Positions 42,401-53,100 of a stretch of 64,000 nt of DNA are shown here, piece by piece; position 1 is the stretch's first letter; each line of letters begins with the position of its first letter. Under the pieces are notes generated by a model. It searched no databases, was not told the DNA's origin, and saw only the letters and a list, made by a program, of their open reading frames with translations. The stretch is taken from assembly GCF_026340975.1 (NCBI RefSeq), contig NZ_JAPEOS010000002.1:2291001-2355000 (forward strand), read 5' to 3'. Both the position numbers and the translations under genes were made by a program. Source of the stretch: Streptomyces sp. NBC_01214. Lineage in GTDB: Bacteria > Actinomycetota > Actinomycetes > Streptomycetales > Streptomycetaceae.

Positions 42401-45400
42401 CGCGAGCCCGGTCCTCGACGAGCTGGTGCTGGAGGCACCGCTGCTCCTGGAGGACGGCGTCGCACGGCAGCTCCAGGTCACCGTCGGCGAGGCCGACGAG
42501 GACGGCCGCCGCGCCGTCGGCATCTACTCGCGCCCCGAGACCGGGGCGCAGGACGCCGAACCGGACGTCACCTGCCACGCACGGGGCACCCTCGCCGCCA
42601 CGGCCGAACCCACCGAGGCATGGCCCACCACCTGGCCGCCGGAGGGCGCCGAGCCGCTCCCGGTCGACACGCTCTACGCCCAACTGGCCGACCTCGGCTA
42701 CGACTACGGCCCCGTCTTCCAGGGGGTGCGGGCCGCCTGGCGCGCCGGCGACGAGACCTACGCCGAGGTGGCGCTGCCTGACGGTGCCAACGGCGAGGGC
42801 TTCGGGATCCACCCGGCGCTCTTCGACGCGGCGCTGCAGAGTGGTGTCATCCTGCTGACCGACCGCGACGACAGCCGGCACAAGATGCCGTTCAGCTGGT
42901 CCGGCGCCCGGCTCCAGCAGCAGGGCGTCTCGCGACTGCGCGTCCGCTCCATCGCGACCAGCGACAACTCCGTACGGCTCGACGCGGTCGACGACTCCGG
43001 CGTCCCGGTCGTCTCGGTCGCCTCCGTCGCCGTACGCCCGGTCGAGCAGGCGAAGCTCGAAGGCGCCCAGCGCGGCAGGCAGAACTCGCTGTTCCAGCTC
43101 GACTGGACCTCGGTCACGGCCGAGGAGACCACAGGGCCGGAGCGCGTCGCGTACCTCGGTACGGGCGACACCGGCGCCGAGAACCACTACGCGGACCTGG
43201 ACGCACTGGAGCAGGCGCTCACCGAAGGCGCCGAGGTACCGCAGGCGGTCGTCGCCCCCATCGGGGCGACGAACCCGGCCGTCGCCACGGCGGACGCCGC
43301 ACGGGCTGCCGCCGCAGACGCACTGGGCCTGGTGCAGCGGTGGCTGGCGAGCGAGCCGCTGGCCGACACCCGACTGGTGGTGGCGACCCGCAACGCCGTC
43401 GCGGTGGGCGACGAGTCGCCGGACGTCGCGCAGGCCCCCGTATGGGGTCTGGTCCGCAGCGCCCAGTCCGAGCACCCCGGCCGGTTCGGGCTCATCGACC
43501 TCGACGGTCACGAGCCGGACTGGGCAGCGCTGCTCGCCACGGACGAGCCGCAGCTGGCCGTACGGGACGGCAAGGCGCTGGCGCCGCGACTCGGCCGCGC
43601 CGACACGGCGCCCCAGAGTGAGGCGCAGCCGCTGAACCCGGACGGGACCGTACTGATCACAGGCGGTACCGGCGGTCTGGGCGCGGTGTTCGCACGGCAT
43701 CTCGCCGCCTCGCACGGCGCGAAGCGACTGCTCCTGGTGAGCAGGCGCGGTCCGGCCGCCGAGGGCATCGCCGAGCTGGTCGCCGAGCTGGAAGAGCTGG
43801 GCGCTCAGGCCCGGGTCGCCGCCTGCGACGTCACCGACCGGAACCAACTGGCCCAACTGCTGGCCTCGTTGGAGCAGCCGCTCACCGCGGTCGTCCACGC
43901 GGCGGGCGTACTGGACGACGGTGTCGTCGAGTCGCTGACCGCGGAGCAGGTGAAGCGCGTGATGCGCCCGAAGCTCGACGCGGCACTGCATCTGCACGAG
44001 CTCACGGCGGACACGGAACTGGCGGCGTTCGTCCTGTTCTCCTCGGTGGCCGCGCTGATCGGCAGCCCGGGTCAGGCGAACTACGCGGCGGCCAACGCCG
44101 CCCTGGACGCCCTCGCGGCAACGCGGCGCGCGGCAGGGCTGCCCGCCACCTCACTGGCCTGGGGCCTGTGGGCCGATGCGCGCGGCATGGCGGGCGAGCT
44201 CGCCGAAGCCGACCTCGCGCGGCTCGAGAAGATGGGTGTCGGCGCGCTCTCCACCGAGCTCGGGCTGGACCTGTTCGACCAGGCCCTTGGCCTCGACGCG
44301 GCGCTGCTGGCGCCCGTGCGGCTGGACCTGGCCGCGCTGCGGGTGCAGGCCCGCGCGGGGCTGCTGCCGACGCTGCTGCGCGGACTGGTCCGCGTACCGG
44401 CACGACGTGCCGGGGCGAGCGGGTCGCTGGCCCAGCGGCTGGCCGCAGTGGCGGAGGCCGACCGGGAACGCGTCGTACTCGAACTGGTGCAGGCGCAGGT
44501 CGCGGCCGTCCTCGGCCACGCCTCCGCCGGCGCGGTCGCTACCGAACGGACCTTCAAGGACCTCGGCTTCGACTCGCTCAGTGCGGTCGAGCTGCGCAAC
44601 CGGCTGAACCAGGCCACCGGTGTGCGGCTGCCCGCCACCCTGGTCTTCGACCACCCGAGCCCGGTGGCCGTTGCCCGGCTGATCCTCACCGAGGTCGGCG
44701 CGGTCGCCGAGGCTCCGAGCCCCGCGAAGCGGTCGCGGCGCCGAGTGGTGACCGACGAGCCGTTGGCGATCGTGGGTATGAGCTGTCGGTACCCCGGGGG
44801 TGTGACGTCGCCGGAGGAGCTGTGGGAGTTGGTGGCTTCGGGCCGCGATGCGGTGTCGGGGCTGCCGACCGACCGCGGCTGGGACGTCGAGGGGCTGTAC
44901 GACCCGGACCCCGACCAGATCGGGAAGGTGTACACGCGGGGCGGTGGATTCCTTGACCGGCCGGGAGACTTCGACGCGGAGTTCTTCGGGATCAGTCCGC
45001 GTGAGGCGCTGGCGATGGACCCCCAGCAGCGGCTGCTGCTGGAGGCTTCGTGGGAGGCGCTCGAGGACGCGGGCATCGACCCCACCTCGGTACGCGGCAG
45101 CGACACCGGCGTCTTCACCGGCGTGGTGACCACGGACTACGGCGGCGGGTCGCAGCCGGAGCTGGAGGGGTACCGCCTCACCGGTACGACCACCAGCGTG
45201 GCGTCGGGCCGGATCTCCTACACGCTGGGCCTTGAGGGCCCCGCGATGTCGGTGGACACGGCGTGCTCCTCGTCGCTGGTGGCCCTGCACCTGGCATCGC
45301 AGGCGCTGCGCGCCGGCGAGTGCTCGCTGGCGCTGGCCGGTGGTGTGACGGTGATGGCGGGGCCGTACCTGCTGACGGAATTCAGCAGGCAGCGCGCACT

Positions 45401-48400
45401 GTCGCCCGACGGCCGGTGCAAGGCGTACGCGGCGGCCGCCGACGGGACCGGCTTCTCCGACGGCCTGGGCGTCCTCGTCCTGGAGCGCCTGTCGGACGCG
45501 CGCCGCAACGGTCACCATGTGCTCGCGGTGGTGCGGGGCAGCGCGGTCAACCAGGACGGTGCGAGCAACGGCCTGACGGCCCCCAACGGTCCGTCGCAGG
45601 AGCGGGTGATCCGCCAGGCCCTGGAGAACACCGGCCTGAGCCCGGCCGATGTGGACGCGGTGGAAGGCCATGGCACCGGTACGAAGCTGGGTGACCCGAT
45701 CGAGGCTCAGGCGCTGTTGGCGACCTACGGCCGCGAGCGGAGCCATGGTCCCCTCAAGCTCGGGTCGATCAAGTCGAACATCGGACACTCTTCGGCGGCC
45801 GCCGGTGTGGCCGGTGTGATCAAGATGGTGATGGCGATGCGGCACGGCGTGCTGCCCGCCACCCTGCACGTGGATGCCCCGTCCCCGCACGTCGACTGGG
45901 AGTCCGGCGAGGTCGAGCTGTTGACCGAGGCGCAGGAATGGCCCGCTTCGCAGGACCGGCCGCGACGCGCGGCGGTGTCGTCGTTCGGTGTGAGCGGCAC
46001 GAATGCGCACGTGATCCTGGAGGAAGCACCGGCCCAGCAGCTGACCGAAGTTGAGGCTCAACCGCCGTCGGTGGTACCGGTGTTGCTCTCGGCCCGGAGC
46101 GAGGCTGCATTGCGGGAGCAGGCCGACCGCCTGCGGGCGCATCTGGTCTCGCGGCCGGAAGTGTCGCTGCTGGACGTCGGCTTCTCGTCGGTGACCACGC
46201 GGGCGCAGCTGGAGCGCCGTGCCACGGTGGTGGCCACGGACCGCGACGAACTGCTCGCCGGCCTCGGGGCATTGGCAGTGGCCGGACCTGCGGAGAACGT
46301 CCTTGAGGGCGACGTGTTCGGTGGCAAGACGGTGTTCGTCTTCCCGGGTCAGGGTTCGCAGTGGGTGGGCATGGCCGTAGAGCTCTTGGAGTCCTCGCCG
46401 GTCTTCGCCGAGGAGATCGCGGCATGCGGCGGGGCGCTCTCGGAGTTCGTCGACTGGCGTCTTGAGGATGTTCTGCGGGGGGCGGAGGGTGCGCCTTCGT
46501 TGGAGCGGGTCGATGTGGTCCAGCCCGCTCTGTGGGCGGTGATGGTGTCACTGGCCGCGCTCTGGCGTTCGCGCGGTGTCGAGCCTTCGGCGGTGGTGGG
46601 TCACTCGCAGGGTGAGATCGCTGCCGCATGTGTCGCCGGTGGCCTCTCTCTCACCGACGGGGCCCGGATCGTGGCCCTGCGCAGCCGGCTGGTCCTGGAG
46701 GAGCTGGCCGGTCGCGGTGGCATGGTTTCGGTGGCACTGCCGGTGGACCAGGTCGAGGACCTTTTGCAGGCGTATGAGGGCCGGGTGTCCGTTGCCGCGG
46801 TGAATGGCCCTGCCTCTGTGGTGATCGCGGGGGAGCCCGGGGCGCTGGATGAGCTCATTGCGTTGTGTGAGCGTGATGAGGTGCGGGCTCGTCGGATCGC
46901 GGTGGACTACGCCTCGCATTCGGTGCATGTCGAGTCCATCGAGGCCGAGTTGTTGAAGGTCCTGGCGCCGGTCGAGCCGGTCTCCGGGCAGATTCCGTTC
47001 TATTCGACCGTTACCGGCGGGTTCATCGATACGAAGTCTCTTGATGCTGCCTACTGGTACAGCAATCTGCGTGGCCGGGTCGGCTTCGAGCCTGCGATCC
47101 GTGCGCTGATCGACAGCGGTGTGAATTGCTTCGTCGAGGTTTCCCCGCACCCGGTCCTCACGATGGCTGTCGAAGGAACGATCACGGCTCATGGCGCCGA
47201 GGACCGTGTTGGTGTCGTTGGGTCTCTGCGGCGTGACGAAGGTGGTCTGGGACGGTTCACGCTCTCGCTGGCCGAAGCGCATGTCACCGGCGTGAGCGTG
47301 AAGTGGCCCACCTTGTTCGACGGTGCCGGTGCCAAGCGGGTCCCGCTGCCGACGTACGCCTTCCAGCGCGAGCGGTATTGGCTGACTCCGAGTGCGGGGG
47401 CTGCGGACGCTGCTGCTGCCGGTCTCGGCACGGTCGCGCATCCGGTTCTGGCCGCGAGCGTGCAACTCGCCGGCCGTGACGAGTGGGTGTTCACCGGCCG
47501 GTTGTCCATCGAGTCGCAGCCCTGGACCCGCGACCACATGGTGTTCGGGCTGGTGCTGGTGCCGGGTACGGCATTGGTCGAGATGGCATTGACGGCGGGG
47601 CGTGAAGTGGATTGCCCCGTGCTGGACGAGTTGGTGCTCGAGGCGCCACTGGTCCTGGAGGAGGACGTCGCCCGGCAGGTTCAGGTCGCGGTCGGTCCGG
47701 CCGGAGAGGACGGGCGCCGCGAGGTGACCGTGTTCTCCCGCCCGGAGTCCGGCGGCGACGAGCAGCAGGAAGCGACGTGCCACGCCCGTGGCTGGCTGAC
47801 TGCGGACGCCGAGCCCTCGGAGCCGTTCCCGCTCCAGTGGCCCCCGGCCGGCGCCGAACCCGTCCCGGTAGAAACGCTCTACGAGCGTGTGAACGACCAC
47901 GCACACCTGACCGACCTCGGCTTCGACTACGGCCCCGCCTTCAGGGCCGTCCAGGAAGCATGGCGCCTCGGTGACGACGTCTACACCGAGCTGGAGCTGC
48001 CCGACGTCGCCGGTTCCGCCCAAGGTTTCGGGCTGCACCCCGCGCTGTTCGACTCCGCGCTGCACGGTGGGCTCGGCATGCTCGGTGGGGACGCCAACGC
48101 TTCGGGCGGGCTGCCGTTCTCCTGGTCCCGAGTGCGGCTGGACGAGGTCGGCCGCACCCGGCTGCGGGTGCGGATCGGTCTGGCGGACGAGTCCGCGCTG
48201 CGGCTCGACATTGCCGGTACGGACGGTCAGCTGATCGCGAGTGTGGAACGGCTCGACGTCCGTCCGGTGGAGCAGGCGCAGCTCGAGGCCGCCCGGCAGG
48301 GAGGTCAGCGTCCGCTGTACGAGGTCGACTGGGCCGCGGTACGGGCCGGGTCGCCCAAGCCGGTACGGCTGGCGGTCCTGGGTGAACTGGACGCTTCGGG

Positions 48401-50144
48401 CGACCGGTTCGCTGATCTGGACGCCCTGGAGCAGGCACTCGCCGACGGAGCGGCAGCGCCCGAGGTGGTCGTCACCGCGATCGCGGCACCTGCCGCGACG
48501 GGCGACGTGGCCGAGGCGGCCAGGGCGGTCGCCACGAGCACGCTGGAGCTGGTGCAGCGCTGGCTGGCGAGCAAGTGGCTGCCCGAGTCGCGGCTGATCG
48601 TCGTGACCCGTAACGCCATCGCGGTCGGCAACGAGGCACCGGATGTCGTACAGGCACCGGTCTGGGGTCTGCTGCGCAGCGCCCAGACCGAGCACCCGGG
48701 CCGCATCGTGCTGGTCGATGCCGACGGCAACGGTGACCCGGACTGGAGCTCGCTCCTGGACCTCGACGAGCCGCAACTGGCCGTACGTGAGGGCCGGTTG
48801 ACAGCACCGCGGCTCGTACGCGCTACCGCGGAGCCGTCGGACGAGGCGCCGTCACTGGATCCGGAGGGGACGGTGCTGATCACCGGTGGTACGGGTGGTC
48901 TGGGCGCGCTGTTCGCCAAGCACCTGGCCGGCCGCCACGGTGCGAAGCGACTGCTCCTGGTGAGCAGGCGCGGTCCGGCCGCCGAGGGCATCGCCGAGCT
49001 GGTCGCCGAGCTGGAAGAGCTGGGCGCTCAGGCCCGGGTCGCCGCCTGCGACGTCACCGACCGAGACCAACTGGCGCAACTGCTCGGCTCGTTGGAGCAG
49101 CCGCTCACCGCGGTGATCCACGCGGCCGGTGTGATGGACGACGGTGTCGTCGAGTCGCTGACCGCGGAGCAGATGGAGCGGGTGATGCGCCCGAAGGCCG
49201 ATGCGGCACTGCATCTGCACGAGCTCACGGCGGACACGGAACTGTCGGCGTTCGTCCTGTTCTCCTCGGTGGCCCCGCTGATCGGCAGCCCAGGGCAGGC
49301 GAACTACGCGGCGGCCAATGCCACCTTGGACGCGCTCGCGGCAACGCGGCGCGCGGCAGGGCTGCCGGCGCACTCCCTCGCCTGGGGCCTGTGGGCGGAC
49401 GCGACCGGTATGACCGGCGAGCTCGACGAGACCGACCACGCGCGGCTCGAGCAGATGGGTAGCCGCGTACTTCCGACCGAGCTCGGGCTGGACCTGTTCG
49501 ACCAGGCCCTTCGCCTCGACGCGGCGCTGCTGGCGCCCGTCGGGCTGGACCTGGCCGCGCTGCGGGTCCAAGCCCGTGCGGGACTGCTGCCTTCGCTGCT
49601 GCGCGGGCTGGTCCGGGCACCGGCACGGCGCGTCGAGTCCACGGGCGGGTCGCTGGCCCAGCGGCTGGCCGCAGTGGCGGAGGCCGACCGGGAACGCGTC
49701 GTGCTCGAACTGGTGCAGGCGCAGGTCGCGGCCGTCCTCGGCCACGACTCCGGTGCTGCGATCGAACCGGAACGGCCTTTCAAGGACCTCGGGTTCGACT
49801 CGATCGGCGCCGTTGGACTGCGCAACCGGCTGACCCAGGCCACCGGGCTCAGGTTGCCCGCGACCATGGTCTTCGACCATCCGACACCGCTGGCCGTTGC
49901 CCAGCTGCTCCTTTCCGAGATCGGCGGCACCGTCGCGGAACCGCTCATCGACCAGGAACTGAAGAAGCTCGAAGGCATGCTCGCCGCGATCACCGCCAGT
50001 GAGCAGGAGCGCGTGGCGGGCCAGCTCCGCGCCCTCCTGTCCAGCATCACCGACGGAGGAGAGAGCACCAGCGAGCTGATCGAAGCGGCCACCACGGCTG
50101 ACGAGGTCTTCCAGTTGATCGACGCCCAGTTCGGCGAGGCATGA
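39405..50144 (+). CDS. type I modular PKS, modules 2 and 3: KS-AT(m)-DH-KR-ACP / KS-AT(mm)-DH-KR-ACP
   Basis: 3579 residues. Module 2: KS Cys215; AT with GHSVGE (Ser671) and HAFH 769-772, the malonyl signature; DH His975 and Asp1141; KR with LDD 1503-1505; ACP Ser1724. Module 3: KS Cys1954; AT with GHSQGE (Ser2401) and YASH 2502-2505, methylmalonyl; DH His2711 and Asp2883; KR with MDD at 3244-3246 in place of LDD; ACP Ser3466 in GFDSI. Docking helices are at both ends (LRTYLRKVTGELRTANRRA; EVFQLIDAQFGEA). All reductive residues look intact, so each module leaves a double bond, giving a conjugated diene after both. It is translationally coupled to PKS1 by ATGA. Confidence 0.96.
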   Translation: MTENADNVRGGSMTDEDKLRTYLRKVTGELRTANRRARELEQREAEPLAIVGMSCRYPGGVTSPQELWELVASGRDAMSGLPTDRGWDLEGLYDPDPDQIGKVYTRSGGFIDGVGDFDAEFFGISPREALAIDPAQRLMLEAAWEAFEDAGIDPTSLRGSNTGVFTGAVTSDYGGSMLPELEGFRLTGTQGSVISGRIAYSLGLEGPAVTVDTACSSSLVALHQASQALRSGECSLALVGGVTVLAGPFLFVEFSRQRGLAPDGRCKAYAAGADGTGFSDGLGLLVVERLSDAQRHGHNVLAVVRGSAVNQDGASNGLTAPNGPSQERVIRQALANAGLSTAEVDAVEGHGTGTQLGDPIEARALLATYGRERTDGPLKLGSIKSNIGHTSAAAGVAGVIKMVMAMRHDVLPATLHVDAPSPHVDWETGEIELLTEAQEWPASGRPRRAGVSSFGISGTNAHVIIEEAPVEAPVEDEARTDGPAGQPLGAVPVLLSGRSEAALRAQAARLRARVLADPELSSADIGYSLVASRALLEQRATVVAPDRERLLAGLEALAAGEPGAGVAEGRQTGGKTAALFTGQGAQRARMGAELAASFPRFAEALDEICTELDPRVGRSVRDLLTAEEGSDEAALLNATEYTQVALFAIEVALFRLVESLGIRTDYLIGHSVGEIAAAHVAGVLSLTDACELVAARGRLMGALPGGGAMVAVQADEAEVTASLAGFDGRLEIAAVNGPRAVVVSGDADAAEEWLPQWKDRKTTRLRVSHAFHSPHMEPMLDEFRRVAQGLRFNEPQIPIVSNVTGELVSSEVTDPEYWVKHVRQAVRFADGIRALHTLGVRRFLELGPDGVLTAMARQCLEDATDVVLTAALRARHPEAETFAGFLGQAHIAGVGVDWPAFYAGTGAEQVALPTYAFQRERYWLAPNTGEGAAIAAGLGRIDHPLLAAAVSVGDRDEWVFTGRLSTDTQPWAAEHVLLGNMVVPGTGLVELALSAGRRVASPVLDELVLEAPLLLEDGVARQLQVTVGEADEDGRRAVGIYSRPETGAQDAEPDVTCHARGTLAATAEPTEAWPTTWPPEGAEPLPVDTLYAQLADLGYDYGPVFQGVRAAWRAGDETYAEVALPDGANGEGFGIHPALFDAALQSGVILLTDRDDSRHKMPFSWSGARLQQQGVSRLRVRSIATSDNSVRLDAVDDSGVPVVSVASVAVRPVEQAKLEGAQRGRQNSLFQLDWTSVTAEETTGPERVAYLGTGDTGAENHYADLDALEQALTEGAEVPQAVVAPIGATNPAVATADAARAAAADALGLVQRWLASEPLADTRLVVATRNAVAVGDESPDVAQAPVWGLVRSAQSEHPGRFGLIDLDGHEPDWAALLATDEPQLAVRDGKALAPRLGRADTAPQSEAQPLNPDGTVLITGGTGGLGAVFARHLAASHGAKRLLLVSRRGPAAEGIAELVAELEELGAQARVAACDVTDRNQLAQLLASLEQPLTAVVHAAGVLDDGVVESLTAEQVKRVMRPKLDAALHLHELTADTELAAFVLFSSVAALIGSPGQANYAAANAALDALAATRRAAGLPATSLAWGLWADARGMAGELAEADLARLEKMGVGALSTELGLDLFDQALGLDAALLAPVRLDLAALRVQARAGLLPTLLRGLVRVPARRAGASGSLAQRLAAVAEADRERVVLELVQAQVAAVLGHASAGAVATERTFKDLGFDSLSAVELRNRLNQATGVRLPATLVFDHPSPVAVARLILTEVGAVAEAPSPAKRSRRRVVTDEPLAIVGMSCRYPGGVTSPEELWELVASGRDAVSGLPTDRGWDVEGLYDPDPDQIGKVYTRGGGFLDRPGDFDAEFFGISPREALAMDPQQRLLLEASWEALEDAGIDPTSVRGSDTGVFTGVVTTDYGGGSQPELEGYRLTGTTTSVASGRISYTLGLEGPAMSVDTACSSSLVALHLASQALRAGECSLALAGGVTVMAGPYLLTEFSRQRALSPDGRCKAYAAAADGTGFSDGLGVLVLERLSDARRNGHHVLAVVRGSAVNQDGASNGLTAPNGPSQERVIRQALENTGLSPADVDAVEGHGTGTKLGDPIEAQALLATYGRERSHGPLKLGSIKSNIGHSSAAAGVAGVIKMVMAMRHGVLPATLHVDAPSPHVDWESGEVELLTEAQEWPASQDRPRRAAVSSFGVSGTNAHVILEEAPAQQLTEVEAQPPSVVPVLLSARSEAALREQADRLRAHLVSRPEVSLLDVGFSSVTTRAQLERRATVVATDRDELLAGLGALAVAGPAENVLEGDVFGGKTVFVFPGQGSQWVGMAVELLESSPVFAEEIAACGGALSEFVDWRLEDVLRGAEGAPSLERVDVVQPALWAVMVSLAALWRSRGVEPSAVVGHSQGEIAAACVAGGLSLTDGARIVALRSRLVLEELAGRGGMVSVALPVDQVEDLLQAYEGRVSVAAVNGPASVVIAGEPGALDELIALCERDEVRARRIAVDYASHSVHVESIEAELLKVLAPVEPVSGQIPFYSTVTGGFIDTKSLDAAYWYSNLRGRVGFEPAIRALIDSGVNCFVEVSPHPVLTMAVEGTITAHGAEDRVGVVGSLRRDEGGLGRFTLSLAEAHVTGVSVKWPTLFDGAGAKRVPLPTYAFQRERYWLTPSAGAADAAAAGLGTVAHPVLAASVQLAGRDEWVFTGRLSIESQPWTRDHMVFGLVLVPGTALVEMALTAGREVDCPVLDELVLEAPLVLEEDVARQVQVAVGPAGEDGRREVTVFSRPESGGDEQQEATCHARGWLTADAEPSEPFPLQWPPAGAEPVPVETLYERVNDHAHLTDLGFDYGPAFRAVQEAWRLGDDVYTELELPDVAGSAQGFGLHPALFDSALHGGLGMLGGDANASGGLPFSWSRVRLDEVGRTRLRVRIGLADESALRLDIAGTDGQLIASVERLDVRPVEQAQLEAARQGGQRPLYEVDWAAVRAGSPKPVRLAVLGELDASGDRFADLDALEQALADGAAAPEVVVTAIAAPAATGDVAEAARAVATSTLELVQRWLASKWLPESRLIVVTRNAIAVGNEAPDVVQAPVWGLLRSAQTEHPGRIVLVDADGNGDPDWSSLLDLDEPQLAVREGRLTAPRLVRATAEPSDEAPSLDPEGTVLITGGTGGLGALFAKHLAGRHGAKRLLLVSRRGPAAEGIAELVAELEELGAQARVAACDVTDRDQLAQLLGSLEQPLTAVIHAAGVMDDGVVESLTAEQMERVMRPKADAALHLHELTADTELSAFVLFSSVAPLIGSPGQANYAAANATLDALAATRRAAGLPAHSLAWGLWADATGMTGELDETDHARLEQMGSRVLPTELGLDLFDQALRLDAALLAPVGLDLAALRVQARAGLLPSLLRGLVRAPARRVESTGGSLAQRLAAVAEADRERVVLELVQAQVAAVLGHDSGAAIEPERPFKDLGFDSIGAVGLRNRLTQATGLRLPATMVFDHPTPLAVAQLLLSEIGGTVAEPLIDQELKKLEGMLAAITASEQERVAGQLRALLSSITDGGESTSELIEAATTADEVFQLIDAQFGEA
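46321..47548 (+). repeat. AT-DH block shared with 51853-53080
   Basis: The module 3 AT and start of DH are near-identical, base for base, to module 4 at an offset of 5532 bp. Flanks just before (46255-46320) and after diverge clearly, giving sharp recombination edges. Confidence 0.85.
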
Positions 50145-50156
50145 CGGGGAATGAAG

Positions 50157-53100
50157 ATGAGCGTTGAAAGCACCGAACAGCAGCAGGAGAAGCTCGTTCG
50201 CTATCTCAAGCGGATGGCCGTCGATCTGAACAACACCCGGGCGCAGCTGCGCGAGTACGAGGACCGGGCGAACGAACCCCTAGCGATCGTCGGCATGAGC
50301 TGTCGGTACCCCGGTGGTGTGACCTCACCGCAGGAACTGTGGGAGCTGGTGGCTTCGGGCCGCGACGCGATGTCGGGGCTGCCGACCGACCGCGGCTGGG
50401 ACCTGGAGGGGCTGTACGACCCGGACCCCGACCAGCCCGGCACGTCGTACACCCGCACGGGCGGATTCGTGGACGGGGTGGGCGACTTCGACGCCGACTT
50501 CTTCGGGATCAGCCCGCGTGAAGCCACGGCGATGGACCCTCAGCAGCGGCTGCTGCTGGAGGCGGCGTGGGAGGCGTTCGAGGACGCGGGCATCGACCCG
50601 ACGTCGCTGCGCGGCAGCGACACCGGCGTGTTCTGCGGTGTCGGGGCCTCGGACTACGCGGCCGCGCCGGCGGGCGCCCTGCCGCAGATCGAGGGCTTCC
50701 GCCTGACCGGATCGACGACGAGCGTGGTGTCGGGCCGGATCTCCTACACCCTGGGCCTTGAAGGTCCCTCGGTGTCGATGGACACGGCGTGCTCCTCGTC
50801 GCTGGTGGCCCTGCACCAGGCGTCGCAGGCGCTGCGTTCGGGCGAGTGCTCGCTGGCGCTGGTCGGCGGCGTGACCGTGCTCGCCGGTCCTTTCCTCTTC
50901 GTGGAGTTCAGCAGGCAGCGCGGCCTGTCGCCCGACGGCCGGTGCAAGGCGTACGCGGCGGCCGCCGACGGAACGGGCTTCTCCGACGGTCTTGGCCTGC
51001 TCGTGGTGGAGCGGCTGTCGGACGCCCAGCGCCATGGGCACAACGTGCTCGCGGTGGTACGGGGCAGCGCCGTCAACCAGGACGGTGCGAGCAACGGCTT
51101 GACGGCCCCCAACGGTCCGTCGCAGGAGCGGGTGATCCGCCAGGCGCTGGAGAACACCGGTCTGAGCCCGGCCGATGTGGACGCGGTGGAAGGCCATGGC
51201 ACCGGTACGAAGCTGGGTGACCCGATCGAGGCTCAGGCGCTGTTGGCGACCTACGGCCGCGAGCGGAGCCATGGTCCGCTGAAGCTCGGGTCGATCAAGT
51301 CGAACATCGGACACTCATCGACCGCGGCCGGTGTCGCGGGCGTGATCAAGATGGTGATGGCGTTACAGCACAAGACGCTGCCGGCGACCCTGCATGTGGA
51401 TGCCCCGTCCCCGCACGTCGACTGGGAAGCGGGCGAGATCGAGCTGCTGACCGAGACGCAGGAATGGTCCGCTTCGCAGGACCGGCCGCGGCGCGCGGCG
51501 GTGTCGTCCTTCGGTGTGAGCGGCACGAATGCGCACGTGATCCTGGAGGAAGCACCGGCCCAGGAGTTGGCCGAGGCCGAGGTTGAGTCTCGCCCGTTGT
51601 CTGCGGTGCCGGTTCTGGTGTCGGCCCGGAGTGAGGCTGCGTTGCGTGCGCAGGCCGAACGCCTGCGGGCGCATCTGGTCTCGCACCCCGAGGTGTCCCT
51701 GCTGGACGTCGGCTTCTCGTCGGTGACCACGCGGGCGCAGCTGGAGCGGCGCGCCGCGGTGGTGGCCACGGACCGCGACGAACTGCTCGCCGGCCTGGAG
51801 ACACTCGTCAGCGGCGAACCGGCCGCCGGAGTGGTCGAGGGCCGCCCGGTCACTGGCAAGACGGTGTTCGTCTTCCCGGGTCAGGGTTCGCAGTGGGTGG
51901 GCATGGCCGTGGAGCTCCTGGAGTCTTCGCCGGTCTTCGCCGAGGAGATCGCGGCATGCGGTGAGGCGCTCTCGGAGTTCGTCGACTGGCGTCTTGAGGA
52001 TGTTCTGCGGGGTGCGGAGGGTGCGCCTTCGTTGGAGCGGGTCGATGTGGTCCAGCCCGCTCTGTGGGCGGTGATGGTGTCACTGGCTGCGCTCTGGCGT
52101 TCGCGCGGTGTGGAGCCTTCGGCGGTGGTGGGTCACTCGCAGGGTGAGATCGCTGCCGCATGTGTCGCCGGTGGCCTCTCCCTCGCGGATGGGGCCCGGA
52201 TCGTGGCCCTGCGCAGCCGGCTGGTCCTGGAGGAGCTGGCTGGTCGCGGTGGCATGGTTTCGGTGGCACTGCCGGTCGACCAGGTCGAGGACCTTTTGCA
52301 GGCGTATGAGGGCCGGGTGTCCGTTGCCGCGGTGAATGGCCCTGCCTCTGTGGTGATCGCGGGGGAGCCCGGGGCGCTGGATGAGCTCATTGCGTTGTGT
52401 GAGCGTGATGAGGTGCGGGCTCGTCGGATCGCGGTGGACTACGCCTCGCATTCGGTGCATGTCGAGTCCATCGAGGCCGAGTTGTTGAAGGTCCTGGCGC
52501 CGGTCGAGCCGGTCTCCGGGCAGATTCCGTTCTATTCGACGGTCACCGGCGGGTTCATCGACACGAAGTCTCTTGATGCTGCCTACTGGTACAGCAATCT
52601 GCGTGGCCGGGTCGGCTTCGAGCCTGCGATCCGTGCGCTGATCGACAGCGGTGTGAATTGCTTCGTCGAGGTTTCCCCGCACCCGGTCCTCACGATGGCT
52701 GTCGAAGGAACGATCACGGCTCATGGCGCCGAGGACCGTGTTGGTGTCGTTGGGTCTCTGCGGCGTGACGAAGGTGGTCTGGGACGGTTCACGCTCTCGC
52801 TGGCCGAAGCGCATGTCACCGGCGTGAGCGTGAAGTGGCCCACCTTGTTCGACGGTGCCGGTGCCAAGCGGGTCCCGCTGCCGACGTACGCCTTCCAGCG
52901 CGAGCGGTATTGGCTGACTCCGAGTGCGGGGGCTGCGGACGCTGCTGCTGCCGGTCTCGGCACGGTCGCGCATCCGGTTCTGGCCGCGAGCGTGCAACTC
53001 GCCGGCCGTGACGAGTGGGTGTTCACCGGCCGGTTGTCCATCGAGTCCCAGCCCTGGACCCGCGACCACATGGTGTTCGGCCTGGTGATCGTGCCGGGTG

